Assembly (NCBI RefSeq): GCF_020497125.1
Contig: NC_059080.1
Span: 49,231,563 to 49,295,562, forward strand
Length of the DNA stretch: 64,000 nucleotides
Source: Mauremys mutica
Lineage: Eukaryota; Chordata; Testudines; Geoemydidae
Direction: 5' to 3'
Within the stretch, counting starts at the first letter, position 1. Each line of letters opens with the position of its first letter. Of the stretch, positions 1 through 10,839 are shown piece after piece. The notes beneath the pieces are model-generated. The model did not search any database, had not been told where the DNA came from, and was given only the letters and a program-made list of their open reading frames with translations. Made by a program: the position numbers and the translations under genes.

Positions 1-27
1 CTGCCGGGAAACCCTACTCTTCTATTT

Positions 28-147
28 TTAAGGTGTCACCTTTTTGTAGGTAATGTGAAGGTGCTGAGTCATTGGCTGCGCAGTGGTTGCCATGGAGACG
101 GTCTGTTCTAGTTTCCCATCGGAATTGAGCCTAAATTTTCTGGTAAT
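28..147 (-). CDS. THAP4: THAP4 last coding exon, C-terminus of nitrobindin domain
   Basis: This exon encodes the final 39 residues of THAP4 and its TAA stop. The protein begins ITRKFRLNSDGK and ends QHLHITYKKVTP. In the nitrobindin family this is the closing part of a ten-stranded beta-barrel that binds ferric heme, and the first His of QHLH matches the known axial heme ligand (His567 in human THAP4). The splice acceptor is a pyrimidine-rich CTCTCAG directly above position 147. The exon starts in phase 0, which fits the upstream exon ending in a complete CAG codon. 3'UTR fills positions 1-27 and continues outside the window. A longer open frame runs into the intron to 225 but lacks family similarity there. 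The gene call is secure; the exon number cannot be fixed from this window. Confidence 0.95.
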   Translation of the reverse strand: MTRKFRLNSDGKLEQTVSMATTAQPMTQHLHITYKKVTP

Positions 148-1494
148 CTGAGAGGGAAATAAACACACACAGCCCTTTATTTTGTTCTGGTTAGCATTTT
201 TTTTTAAAATGAAGTAAACCAACATCTGGGGCTAGAATAAGCTTGGTTCTTATTTCCTTAGTTGAAAGTTACTGGCCCAGCCCTTCTCATGTCTGACAGA
301 CTTCCACAGGCAAAATCTTAAGGACTGCTGCAATACTCCCTTCCCTATGCCCCCAAATAGGTTGGTTTGTTACAAGAGCACCTGGCGAAACTGGGAATAA
401 TCACACTGTACCCTCCAATAAAGCAGAGAGCAACTTTCTAAGAGAAAGCACCTCTGTCAGAATGATGGCTGCTACTGTACTGCACAGCTGAGTCCTACAC
501 TGAGAACAATGTACACTGAGAGGGATGGACTGAAGTACAGCTGACAAAATGTATTAATGCAGATGGAAAATAAGAAAATATGCCAGTCATCAAACGGAAA
601 CACACACACTAATAAATAGGCTGTGTGTCAGAGGTTACACACTCTTTAAAAGCATCTCCTGCTGCACAATAGCAGCAGCCATTAGGGCTTTGGCCATTCT
701 TACCTCATTTCCAGTTTGCTGAATTTCAAATACAAATCACTGCCTCTGACAGAAAATGAATGCTCACATAAAGCAAAGCCAAATTCCATCTCTGATGATT
801 ATTAGCAGCAAACCTCAACGTACTCTGTAACAAGCTGGACCTAAATTCTGTAGCAGCCAGCTGGGGCAGACTGGAAATTATGAAGTAGCTTCATTTAAAT
901 GAAAACATTAGGCCTGTAATTAAGACAATTAATAATACTCAGTACAGCAGCTCCCTAGGTTAGTTATTTTGACATCACATTCACACACTGGCAGCTTTCA
1001 GTACATCCAAAAGTTTTGTGTTGACCATGATTAATTGCACTGAAGAAATCATCAGGGGGAAGCTGGACGGCAGCTGAGGGGGGAGCAGTCTGGCCCAACT
1101 TCTGAAAGGTATTTAGAATTTAAATTAGAAACCTAAATCCCTTTGAGGAGCTGGGCCTTTGGAATTAAACACATTATCTTCCGCTAAAATGATCAGCAGT
1201 GAAATAGTTAATATTGACCCTTCATTCATCTCATTTGTAGTAGTGTCGCTGGTGTAATATGGGGTAAGCCACATCAGTGCAGAGCATATACATGGGGACC
1301 TGGCACTGCTGTAGCTACACTGCCACAAGTATCCCTAGTATACACAGGCTTAGATCAGAGATTTAACCCATCGAGTTGAACAGGGCAGTTTACATTTCTC
1401 AGAGCTATTGTTTCAGACTGTAAGCAGACTCAGGAAGATGCACTGTATTGGTTTACATCTTCAAGGTACCATAAAGGCTTCCTTCAAGTCAGTG

Positions 1495-1545
1495 AGCTAC
1501 ACTAGCATAAAACTGGTGCAAGAGAGTGGAGAATCAGGCCCATGA
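1495..1545. repeat. Fragment of a foldback MITE
   Basis: The stretch ending in GAGAATCAGGCCCATG shares its terminal motif with the right end of the 91-bp foldback element at 30813-30903. Only one end is recognisable, so this is a decayed or truncated copy. Confidence 0.4.
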
Positions 1546-3249
1546 TTTTGAAAGCTTTGATCCTGGAGAACAATTCTGCAGCAAGAGGTGGAATATATGG
1601 AGCTGCAGCTGTGGATTCTATGGAGCCTTGCACAGAAGCGATCATATGACCACACATATAAATGCACAGGATTACCCTGAGTGATCAGCGGTGCCTGAAA
1701 GTATCTTGGCATAGACTCCACACGCTCAGCAGTTTGGCCCTTTGACTTATTTCAGTGCAGATTTTCTGCACGTCATCCACAAGATTTGTTTATGTTGCTT
1801 GGCCCCCTTTGCTCCTTCTCATGGCGAACACAGTCCCAGGGATTAGCGGAAATGAAGTCTCAGGGACTGAGGGAGCTCAGTCTGATAGCTCTGCCAAGTG
1901 GTTACATTTAATGGGATCAACTAGTCAAATTTAAAAATTCATTATATGTGGTGCATTCAACTGAAAGGAAGAACTGAAAATGCAAAGGACAGTGTTACAG
2001 TCAAAAAGTTTCCCAAGGGAGCCACAATTTTGGATCATACTGTACAAAATACCTTCCAAATGATATGTCTCTTAATGAGATGCTGTTGTCAGCTGTATAT
2101 ATTTATATCTACAGACTCCAAGATTTAGATCAAACTCTGTCTTGCTTTTAAAAACAAACAGCTGAAAAAACGTTTGTCCTTATCCTAATGGCTTTATTTA
2201 CATTATCATCTCAGAGTGCTTCAGCATCGGAGACACCAAACAGAACAGGAACATTTGTTATGAGGGAGGCGTTGGTTGTGACTCAAGAGTTAGGACTGTT
2301 TGAGATCTGTAGTTAAAGCAGGATTTAATCCTGCTATTTCTCTCCTTAAGGATTTAACAATGGGTCCCAATTTAATACAATCACTCTACTGAGGACAGTG
2401 GAATTTTCCATAATTTTTAGAGTTAAATATTCAAGCTCTTTTGCAGAGGAAAGGTTTTTTAAATGATGCCTTTTGTAAACTTGACATTTGGCTCTGCCAG
2501 TCTCACCATTTTTTATCTCTGTCTAGCTAAAGAAGCACAGTCCCCTGAAGCTCCAAACTCCACCCATATGCACACTTTCAAAATACCTTGGGCATATGAC
2601 ACTTTTCAAAAGCGACTCTTTAACACAAACAGTTATTGCCCTAATTTAACAAAACCTTACTTATCTCTACCAAGAAAAGTTCAGACCCATCAGAGAATGC
2701 AAGTAGCCAATACTAGAGGGGGCAGCTGCCTCCGCAGCAGAGCTGGATGTTCCATGTTTCTGACAATGTGGGCTATAATTCCCTCCTGTCCTGTCCTACT
2801 CCCTAGGATTAACGGGGCCATAGAGGAGGTGGATTTGGAGGGAGGCTGTCAGGGTTCCCTCCCCACTCTGAACTCTGGGGTACAGATGTGGGGACCCACA
2901 TGAAAGACCGCCTAAACTTATTTCTGCCAGCTTAGGTTAAAACTTCCCCAAGGCACAAATCCTTTCCTTGTCCTTGGACGGTATTGCTGCCACCACCAAG
3001 TGATTTAGACAAAAATCCAGGAAAAAGGACCACTTAGAGTCCCTGTTTCCTCAAAGTATCCCCCCAAGCCACTTCACCCCCTTTCCTGGGGAGGCTTGAG
3101 AATAAGAATAAGGAAGAATGAGGCTTTCACAAAAACACTGTCATACTGTTAAGACTGCTCAAATGCATTTCCCATCAACACTATCGGTAAAAAACAAGAC
3201 ATTCACACAACTTGCATCCCTTAGCACACACTCACCTATGCACATACGC

Positions 3250-3264
3250 ACACACACACACACA
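3250..3264. repeat. (AC)n microsatellite
   Basis: A short run of CA dinucleotides preceded by imperfect CATACGCA units. Confidence 0.8.
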
Positions 3265-4036
3265 AAGTAACATACCAACACAGTGCAGCAACACAACAAA
3301 CCCACTTTCAATTCCAACAGAGAACCAATCACAATGCACACCTCCAGTTCCTGACAAATCACTCACAAGCTGAACTCCAACCTCCGCCCTTTTCCTCTAC
3401 AGCTAATACACTAGACTTTTCACCAGTACATGTATGTCTATAGGCAATTTATTGTAATCTGTCTGAGGCTGGGGTTTAGCTTGTGCATTTCAGTGTGATT
3501 GTGACGAAGTGGTTCTATATTAGACTGAAAATGTATCTGTTATGGGGCTGTTTGGGCATTTTGGTATCTGGGTGGGATGGCATACAGATTGAGGCTGGAT
3601 GTGAATTCTGGTTTAAGTGGTGATTTCCTTTATTTTTATTGCCTGAGCAACCTTATCAACACAACTGCATTTCCTAAATGTAAACTAATGACAATTTGGT
3701 GGGGGAGATGATATAACACAAGTTGTACAGACTGGGCTCCACACTACTTTATTATTCATAATGACCTGTACTTTTCATTGAAAAACCTCAATGCACTTTA
3801 ATAAGGGCAGGAATTGTTATCTCCAATTTATGGAAGCTGAAGTACACAAAGGTTTTATGACTTGCCAAGTTCATAAATCAGATCAGTGGCGCAGCGAGGA
3901 CTAGACCACCCCTTTTAGATACTGCTGGAATACAGATGTGTCCTGAGATGACTCCATTATGGGAAACATGAAGCTGCAACTGAAAATTCCTATTCTGTTC
4001 TAATCTTAAAACTAACTCAATCTGGACCGGTTAGAT

Positions 4037-4708
4037 CAGGGATGGGCAAACTATGGCCCGCGGGCCGGATCCGGCCCTTCAGGGCTTTGGATCCGGCCCG
4101 CAGGATTACCCCTGGTGGTGCTGCGGGCCTGGTGCTGCTCTCAGAAGCAGCCCCCGGGCCGGGAGACAAAGGGCTCCATGTGCGCACGCAGAGCCCTCTG
4201 CCCCCCCCCCCAGGGGCCGCAGCACTTCCTGGAGTGGCGTGGGGACAGGGCAGGCATGCAGGGAGCCTGCCCTGGCCCTGGTGTGCGGCACTGCCACCCC
4301 GGAGCCACTTTAGGTAAGCAGCACCGGGCTGGAGCTCAAACCCCTCCTGCCCCCCGCCCCCAACTTCCTGCCCTAAGCCCTCTGCCTGTACCTCGCACCC
4401 CTCCTGCACCCAACTCCCTGCCCTGAGCCCCTTTCTGCACTCCTGTGCATTCCAACCACCTGCCCTGAGCTCCCTGCTGCACCCTGCACCCCGTGCACCC
4501 CAACTCCCTGCCCTGAGCCCCATCCTGCACTCCGTACCCCTCCTGTACCCCAACCCCCTTCCCTGAGCCCCCTCTTACACTCTGCACCCCTTCTCTGCCC
4601 CAATCCCTTGTCCTGAGCCCCTTCCTCCACATCCCGCACTCCACCCGCCCTGCATACAATTTCCTCACCCAGATGTGGCCCTCGCCCCAAAAAGTTTGCC
4701 CACCCCTG
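4037..4708. mobile_element. hAT-type non-autonomous element (MITE), GC-rich
   Basis: The ends are inverted repeats: CAGGGATGGGCAAACT on the left, and the complement of CAGGGGTGGGCAAACT on the right. They are flanked by 8-bp duplications GGTTAGAT (4029-4036) and GGTTAGAC (4709-4716), differing at the last base. The 8-bp duplication and the CAGGGGTxGGCAA termini are hallmarks of hAT transposons. The interior is very GC-rich and contains a degenerate minisatellite. The long open frames here on both strands are composition artefacts; no transposase is present. Confidence 0.85.
4340..4640. repeat. Degenerate C-rich minisatellite inside hAT MITE
   Basis: About nine imperfect units of roughly 25-35 bp repeat the theme CCCTGAGCCCC followed by CTGCACCCC and CAACTCCCTGC. 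The repeat lies wholly inside the hAT element. Confidence 0.65.
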
Positions 4709-5062
4709 GGTTAGACCATGTGCAATGTGCTTCTCTGTGATAGAAATGGCTGATCTTAATGAGTAGTTGGAAGTCTAGAAAAAGGAAAGTGATTTATCTC
4801 AGTAAATACAAATGAACTGCACTACTTCCTGATAGCCTTACAAGGGCTTATGCTACATTTTGTCTTTCTACATACACTGTATATTGTGTAATTGCACAAT
4901 GAAAGATTGCAATGTAAGCAACAAAATAAGGTGCGAGAACCTTACTTTAAAATTTCCTGACTTTGGTGTTTAAGCTCTTAAACTTCCTTTTACATTAACA
5001 ATATTTTGAAGGGGGTTATTTTGTTTCAGTGTTTATGTCAAGCAATCACCTCTATATTATGC

Positions 5063-5175
5063 ATAAGAACATAAGAACAACCATACTGGGTTAGACCAAA
5101 TGTCCATCTAGCCCAGTATCCTGTCTTCTGACAGTGGCCAATGCCAGGTGCTTCAGAGGGAATGCAAAATTGCTA
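5063..5175 (-). mobile_element. CR1/L3-like LINE, 3' tail only
   Basis: Read on the minus strand, this ends with the same text (cttcCTGACCCAGTATGG-type, then TTATGTTCTTATG) found at the 3' end of the longer copies at 46850-48385, 58202-58445 and 63130-63956. It is strongly 5'-truncated, as LINE copies usually are. Confidence 0.7.
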
Positions 5176-5524
5176 ATTCTCATGCATGTATTGCAGGTCT
5201 TGTGATATTTCTTTTTTTTTAAACCTCCAACTGTTGGAATAATTTTATTACCCAAGAATCTCAGCTTTTTCTTATTTTTAGTAAGTTTCTAGTGCTCAGA
5301 TTGTAGCAAAAAGCTTGAAAATGTGAACCCTAAACACTTCAGCATTAAAAGACATATAAAAAGAATACAAACCGTACGATTTTTAAATCTCATGATCTCT
5401 AAGACAATCTCATGATTGCAGACCCTGAGTCATGATTTTTGAATGCTTGGAGTTGGCAACATTCAACAATTCTGATCCCATTATCCAAATCCTAACATAT
5501 AAGAAGGAATCTTCTACAAACAGG

Positions 5525-5585
5525 GGAATGAACTGAATGACCTACTCCTTTAGGTCTTTTCCAGCTCTGATTTCTATGGTTCCAC
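5525..5585 (+). mobile_element. Old CR1/L2-type LINE 3' tail
   Basis: The segment with TGACCTACTCC, TTTAGGTC and TTTTCCAGCTCTG resembles the conserved CR1 3' end (GATGACCTC, AGGTCCCTTCCAACCCTG, ATTCTATG). It is short and diverged. Confidence 0.4.
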
Positions 5586-6349
5586 AACTGGACATTTCAA
5601 ACAAGGCAGAGTAGTGAGTCTCTGCATTTGCAGGATGTGTTATTTCCCGGTATTAGTGCTTTGCGTGCTAAGAAGCTTTTCCCAGAGAGCTGAGTGCTCA
5701 GTTATGCCTTTAAGGTGCTGGCCTGTGGTAAGCCACACAGCCCACAAGGAATTCCCAGAGGCATTGCCCCTCATGGTGCACTAGTCTCCGGGAGTTCTCA
5801 GGAGTGCAGCCATTGCTGCGTACACTCTCCTTAGCCATGGTCCTTTATGTGTGGCTAGCAAGAGTAAGCTACTGCAGCTGGGGCTGGCTCCTGCATGAGA
5901 GGCACATGAAGGGATGCTCTCTGTGCCCTCCTTCCTTGAGTGCAGGGGCCAGCCGCAATCTGGCTCCAAGGCATTATGTGGCAGGAAAGGCTAATTTCAG
6001 GAGAGTTAAGATTAGTTTAAAAAGCTTATGGGAGATGTAGAATCTTGTGTGCATTGAGGAATGGAATTCCAAACTTCACACTGCAGGGGTCTGTCTGGCT
6101 TTGTTCTCCCTCAGGTGACCAATGGCCTGAGATCAAAGAATAAACTATGCACAAAGGGAGTAAAGCTGGTCAAAGCAAAATGAAAAGTTACTGCCAATCT
6201 TGTACTGCTCTGAGAGAAAATTAAAGGGCAGTATGATTTTCATATAAATAAATGTTCCAGTGAATTTCACAGCAACCAGAGGGAGAATAATTCCAGTAGA
6301 ACCTGATGGGTTCCTAGAGTTTTCCGGTTGCAGGTGGGTTTGTACTCAA

Positions 6350-6480
6350 TGTGGGTCAGCTGGGCCTCTGCTGCCGCTACCAGTGCTACTGCGGCTACAC
6401 TGCTATTTATACTTGCGCTAACACTTATGTGTATATGAGCAAGAGTCACACCCCTACTTCGAAGTGTAGAGACAGCCTTA
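6350..6480. mobile_element. Possible MITE end
   Basis: On the minus strand the sequence starts CTAAGGCTGTCTCTACACTT, similar to the TIRs of other MITEs here (GGGTATGTCTACACTA). No matching left end was found, so this may be truncated. Confidence 0.3.
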
Positions 6481-8297
6481 GTTAGCTGTTCTCTGAGCTA
6501 CACAGTCTGAGGTACCCATTGTTACCGTCATCAACACATCAGTTATTTCCCCTCCTTTGAATGTACTATTCAGGCTCCCTCTGTGCAGCTTTCATCACTT
6601 GTCAACCATGTTACCCTGTTTCAAAAGGGAGGTAGCTAGCAAAATGCAAATCTTTTCCTTCTAGGCAGTGTGTGTGTCTATGTTACATATATATGTGGAG
6701 GGAAGTTGCTTATATATCTGAGGATCTCCTAATCCCCCAAGTTTAAGATCTCCCACCTTTAAAGCCCCACAACACAACTATACTCATTGTAGCTAATGAG
6801 GACTGGACAGGACTATTATGATAGCCAGTCAATGGTACCCTGAAAACGAGAGGGAGATGTCACTGTTCAGCAATACAAAGCACTGACTCCTTAAAAATCA
6901 GAGTATTGCCTCAAAGCAGTCCCAGTCATTGCTGACCCAGGCAACAAAAACTAGGAGCAACCACAAATGGACCCAGAATCAGTCCTACCTACATATGTTT
7001 TTCATCCTTCCACACAGTAGTTCTATAGATTCCCATTTCCCCATCTCTCTCCAGTGCTTACCCTATATAGGAAATTGTCTTTTCTGCACAGCTGCTCTGG
7101 GGTGGTTGCTTCTTCCCTCTTCCATCAAATATTTTCAGGCAGAAATGGCACAGATCCCGCAAGAACATAGGACATATTGCAAGGACACAGCTCCTTTAAA
7201 TCTTTAAGAAGCTGCTTTTCCTCTCTGTGGTTACAATGAAAAATGCTAGATCTTTTGCCTTTCTTGTTACCAATGTAATGTGTTTGCTCTGCTGAGTTCC
7301 TCTAACTCCAAAGAGAACAAAGGATTCTCTGATGGAGGAACAATTACTTTGAATGTTGTCAACTCTGCCACTGCCCCAACCTAAGTTAAAAGGAATCCTG
7401 GGTCTCAGCCATATTTTGCTGTGTAACTGACCTGCTGAAGGGACCCTTGAAGGATGGACTCAGCTGAGAGGGGAAGCAAGTTCAGAGGAAAGGGCTACTC
7501 AAAAATGAGAACATTTCTCCTAGTTTTTCTCAGACACATGGTAACTCCAGAGAGCGAAAGACTCTGAAATCTAGTGTGTAAGAAAGGTTTTATAGAATAA
7601 TGTTGGTTAGAAAGGACTGTATTGAGACAAGAAGGGTTCTTTCTCCTTCATGATCACAACGGAACAGGTTGGCCACCTGGCTGGTTTTGTGACTGAATCA
7701 GTCTTTCTTTAGTTTGACATTAAAGTCAGTTAAAGCAAAGCCAAAGTCATCCTTTTAAAAACATCATTAATACATATGCAAATAAAAATGAAAGGTTCTC
7801 TATAGCTGTGTTTAATGCTTGTGGAAAGAGCCAGAGCTGAGAAATATACCCACAATTTCCAGAAAAAACACTAGCCCATTGATCTAGCAGACATTCAAAT
7901 AACTACTACCCTGGCCAGCCACCACCTTGTAACAGGATTGATAATAGGATAACCTCCCATAAAAGGAGATAAGGATCATTAATCTTCAAAATGAGTCTGG
8001 TTGACTGCTCTCTAACATGGACCCTGCCAAATCACAGAAGGATGCCATGCAGATGCCATGACTGCTGAGGCTTAAAATTGGCAGATTAAATGGAGCAATA
8101 TTTACTCCCTGGTGTGCCAGAGTACTCATCACATGGGCTCTGCAGTGCCACTGGAAGAACCTTTATTATATCTCAGCGAAAGTACTGTGACATGCAGTGC
8201 TCTACTTTAGCTTGGGGGTTTTCATCCTATTCAAAAACTAGCCTGTTTAAAAACAAGTACATTCAGTATAGCCGATAGTTTTCTTATTGTGGGTATT

Positions 8298-8405
8298 AGA
8301 TTGTACGCTCTTTAGGGCAGGGTCTTTTTGTTCTGGGTTTGTACAGTGCATACTGTAATGGGTTCTGGTCCACAACCAGGGGTCCTAAATGCTACCACAA
8401 TACAA
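8298..8405 (+). mobile_element. L2-like LINE or SINE 3' tail
   Basis: The motifs GCTCTTTAGGGCAGGGTCTTT, TTTGTACAGTGCA and CTACCACAATACAAATAAT match a widespread amniote LINE/SINE tail from memory. No ORF remains. Confidence 0.45.
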
Positions 8406-8913
8406 ATAATGGATAATGATAGCTGAATGTTGGAAGAAGGAAACAGTGAATAATTTGTTACTGCTATGAACTGTAGGTTTTTTTCTTAAACTTAGTTTGA
8501 TTCAAAAGGAGTTTCAGGTCCCTGATAGAGACAAAAAGCCACTGCACATCATGGAAGCCAGGGGAGCTCACTGCTTCTCAAAAAATAAGCAAACAAACAC
8601 GGAGTAAAGGGAAATGGGCATAGATAGGAGGAAGTATGCATGGAGGGACGCCTCTTTTGGAGCAGCAGGTACTGTATGTGGGAGGGATGAAGGTTGGTTG
8701 CCTCACATAAAAAGAGTACATGTGGCAGTGGGTTGTGGGTAGGTCTACGACAAAAGACATTTATTTCGTGTGGGGTCGTTTGTCACATCTATGGGTGTTG
8801 GGGGGGTAGCACGTGGGAGAAGCATTAGCAGCCTCCCATGAACAATCTTGGTTTTGGAAGTGGGAGTGGGCTACTGGAAGTCTCCAACCCTGCTTCCCAT
8901 TATCTTGTGTCTA

Positions 8914-9201
8914 GGGGTATGTCTACACTAAAGTAGCTACAGCAGCACAGATATGGCACTGCAGCTGTGATACAGCAGCTGCTGTAGAGGTGTTTCCTAC
9001 GTTGAAGGAAGTGGATTTCTCTTTGTGTAGGTAATCCACCCCTCCAAGAGGCAGTAGCTAGATCAATGGAAGAATTCTTCCGTTGACCGAACTGCATCTA
9101 CAGTGAAGGCTAGGTTGAACTAACTCTGTTGCACAGGGCATGACATGTTCACAGCCCTGTGCAATGTAGCTAGAACCATCTAATTTTTAGGTGTACCAGG
9201 C
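8914..9201. mobile_element. Harbinger-like MITE with 3-bp duplication
   Basis: The left end GGGGTATGTCTACACTAAA pairs with the complement of TTTAGGTGTACCAGGC at the right. The flanking triplet CTA occurs at 8911-8913 and 9202-9204. The left TIR resembles the right terminus of the autonomous Harbinger at 48808-53438. It is 288 bp long with no coding capacity. Confidence 0.6.
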
Positions 9202-9337
9202 CTACAGGATAGAAGAGCGGCCCAGAAGCAGTGATCCCTCCACAGATCTGTGCTACATGAGCTCCATTTCACGTGCATCACCTTGTTTTATTACTCTCGT
9301 ACCAAAGCAAGGAAGAGATTATTGAGCTACTTTACAA

Positions 9338-9690
9338 AGCAGAGGTACACTAAGTGCTGCAGTAGGGGGACTGCGCTGGTGAGTATCTGAGTGTCTGTTG
9401 AGGGGACAGTTTGGCAGTTTGACCGTGTGCTTGATTGATTGCTTGTTTGACCAGTGGGACCTGGGAGTGCTTTGTTCCAGCTGGGCCTGACTGTTATAAA
9501 AAGGCAGTCAGCTGCGAACCAGCTGAGCAGCGAACAGCAGAGAGGCAAACAGAAGGAGTTTGCCTGGGATCCCTCTGAGCAGAGGTACGCTAAGTGCTGC
9601 AGTAGGGGGACTGCGCTGGTGAGTATCTGAGTGTCTGTTGAGGGGACAGTTTGGCAGTTTGACCGTGTGCTTGCTTGATTGATTGTTCGC
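9338..9690 (+). repeat. Tandem repeat in CR1 5'UTR
   Basis: The block starting AGCAGAGGTACACTAAGTGC at 9338 recurs at 9578 with a period of exactly 240 bp and almost no differences over about 110 bp. The first unit additionally holds a TATAAAAA motif near 9494-9501. Repeated 5'UTR modules with internal promoters are known in other LINEs. Confidence 0.85.
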
Positions 9691-9778
9691 CTGGAGAGAG
9701 CCTGGTGAGGCCCCCCCCTCGCAGGGTTCTCTGAGTAGCTTCTGCCACAAGGAAGGAAGCGCTTAGAAGAAAGAGACT

Positions 9779-10795
9779 ATGGATGCCGAGCGATCCGCTG
9801 TTGTGACCTGCACAGGATGCGCCATGTTTGTCTTCCTTCCACAGGATAGAAGCGACTTTGTCTGTACAAAGTGCAAGCTGATCTCCATATTGGAAGAGAA
9901 GATTCAAGGTCTGGAGAAACGAATATCAACCCTGCGTTCCATAAAAGAAAATGAGGATTTCCTGGATAGACGTCAGGATCAGCTTCAGCGGGCACAATGT
10001 TCTGAAGATTCAGAGCAGGCTACGCAGCTGGGACAGAAGGCCAGCGAGGATAATTGGCGGCATGTGACTTCCAGAAGAGGAAAGAGTACCAGAAACGTCC
10101 ACGTACCAGTAACACAGATGCAGGTGAGCAACCGTTTTCATGTTCTCTCCGCAGGTACTAGTGCAGAGGGTGGAGTGGATGATACATCTGAGGGAACAGA
10201 GCAGAAGGAGACTCCACTGATTGGAAGGCATGAGATGCGCCGTCCTAGGGATGGAGGTTCCACGACCACCACTCCCAAGAGAAGGAGGAGGGTGGTGGTG
10301 GTCGGGGACTCTCTCCTCAGGGGGACTGAGTCATCTATCTGCCGCCCTGACCGGGAAAACCGAGAGGTGTGCTGCTTGCCAGGGGCTAGGATTCATGATG
10401 TGATGGAGAGACTGCCGAGACTCATCAAGCCCTCAGATCGCTACCCCTTCCTGCTTCTCCACGTGGGCACCAATGATACTGCAAAGAATGACCTCGAGCG
10501 TATCACTGCAGACTACGTGGCTCTGGGAAGAAGGATAAAGGAGTTTGAGGCGCAAGTGGTGTTCTCGTCTATCCTCCCTGTGGCAGGAAAAGGCCAGGGT
10601 AGAGACCGTCGTATCGTGGAAATCAACGAATGGCTACGCAGATGGTGTCGGAGAGAAGGGTTTGGATTCTTTGACCATGGGATGGTCTTCCAAGAAAAAG
10701 GATTGCTAGGCAGAGACGGGCTCCACCTCACGAAGAGAGGGAAGAGCATCTTTGCAAGCAGGCTGGCTAACCTAGTGAGGAGGGCTTTAAACTAG
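9779..10795 (+). CDS. CR1 ORF1, zinc-knuckle/coiled-coil/SGNH esterase protein
   Basis: This is an uninterrupted 338-residue protein. Cysteines at 11, 14, 29 and 32 form a CX2C-X14-CX2C zinc-binding motif. It is followed by a predicted coiled coil (about 33-75), a polar linker, a basic run KRRRR at about 167-171, and an SGNH-hydrolase domain (172-335). The domain shows GDSLLRG (nucleophile Ser178), GTND (230-233) and DGLH with the Asp313/His316 pair. CR1 ORF1 proteins of this type bind nucleic acid and carry an esterase domain thought to aid retrotransposition. The start ATG directly follows the 5'UTR, and 44 bp separate its stop from ORF2. All catalytic residues look intact. Confidence 0.93.
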   Translation: MDAERSAVVTCTGCAMFVFLPQDRSDFVCTKCKLISILEEKIQGLEKRISTLRSIKENEDFLDRRQDQLQRAQCSEDSEQATQLGQKASEDNWRHVTSRRGKSTRNVHVPVTQMQVSNRFHVLSAGTSAEGGVDDTSEGTEQKETPLIGRHEMRRPRDGGSTTTTPKRRRRVVVVGDSLLRGTESSICRPDRENREVCCLPGARIHDVMERLPRLIKPSDRYPFLLLHVGTNDTAKNDLERITADYVALGRRIKEFEAQVVFSSILPVAGKGQGRDRRIVEINEWLRRWCRREGFGFFDHGMVFQEKGLLGRDGLHLTKRGKSIFASRLANLVRRALN

Positions 10796-10839
10796 GTTCA
10801 CCGGGGGAAGGAGACCAAAGCCCCGAGGTAAGTGGGGAA

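Larger units (their letters stand above)
148..4028. other. THAP4 intron, left part, mostly unassigned
   Basis: This is intron sequence between the last two THAP4 exons. I see no coding exon. It holds an (AC)n microsatellite near 3250-3264 and a fragment near 1495-1545 that resembles the foldback MITE at 30813-30903. The rest is AT-rich DNA I do not recognise. Confidence 0.6.
4717..8913. other. THAP4 intron, low-copy stretch with repeat tails
   Basis: No exon is recognised. Recognisable pieces are a CR1/L3-like 3' tail (5063-5175), an old CR1-type tail (5525-5585), one end of a MITE (6350-6480) and an L2-like tail (8298-8405). The remainder shows nothing I can assign. Confidence 0.55.

Noticed and set aside
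2463..2903. 146-codon plus-strand open frame
   Set aside because: No domain, no splice signals in frame, no known family; it looks like a chance frame in intron.
3500..3512. TGTGACGAAGTGG as the start of a third copy of the LTR at 40388 and 61979
   Set aside because: The match stops after 13 bases and no LTR end or duplication follows.
4017..4690. Several overlapping open frames of 86-178 codons on both strands
   Set aside because: They lie inside the GC-rich hAT MITE with a minisatellite. Stop-poor composition explains them and the translations are low-complexity.
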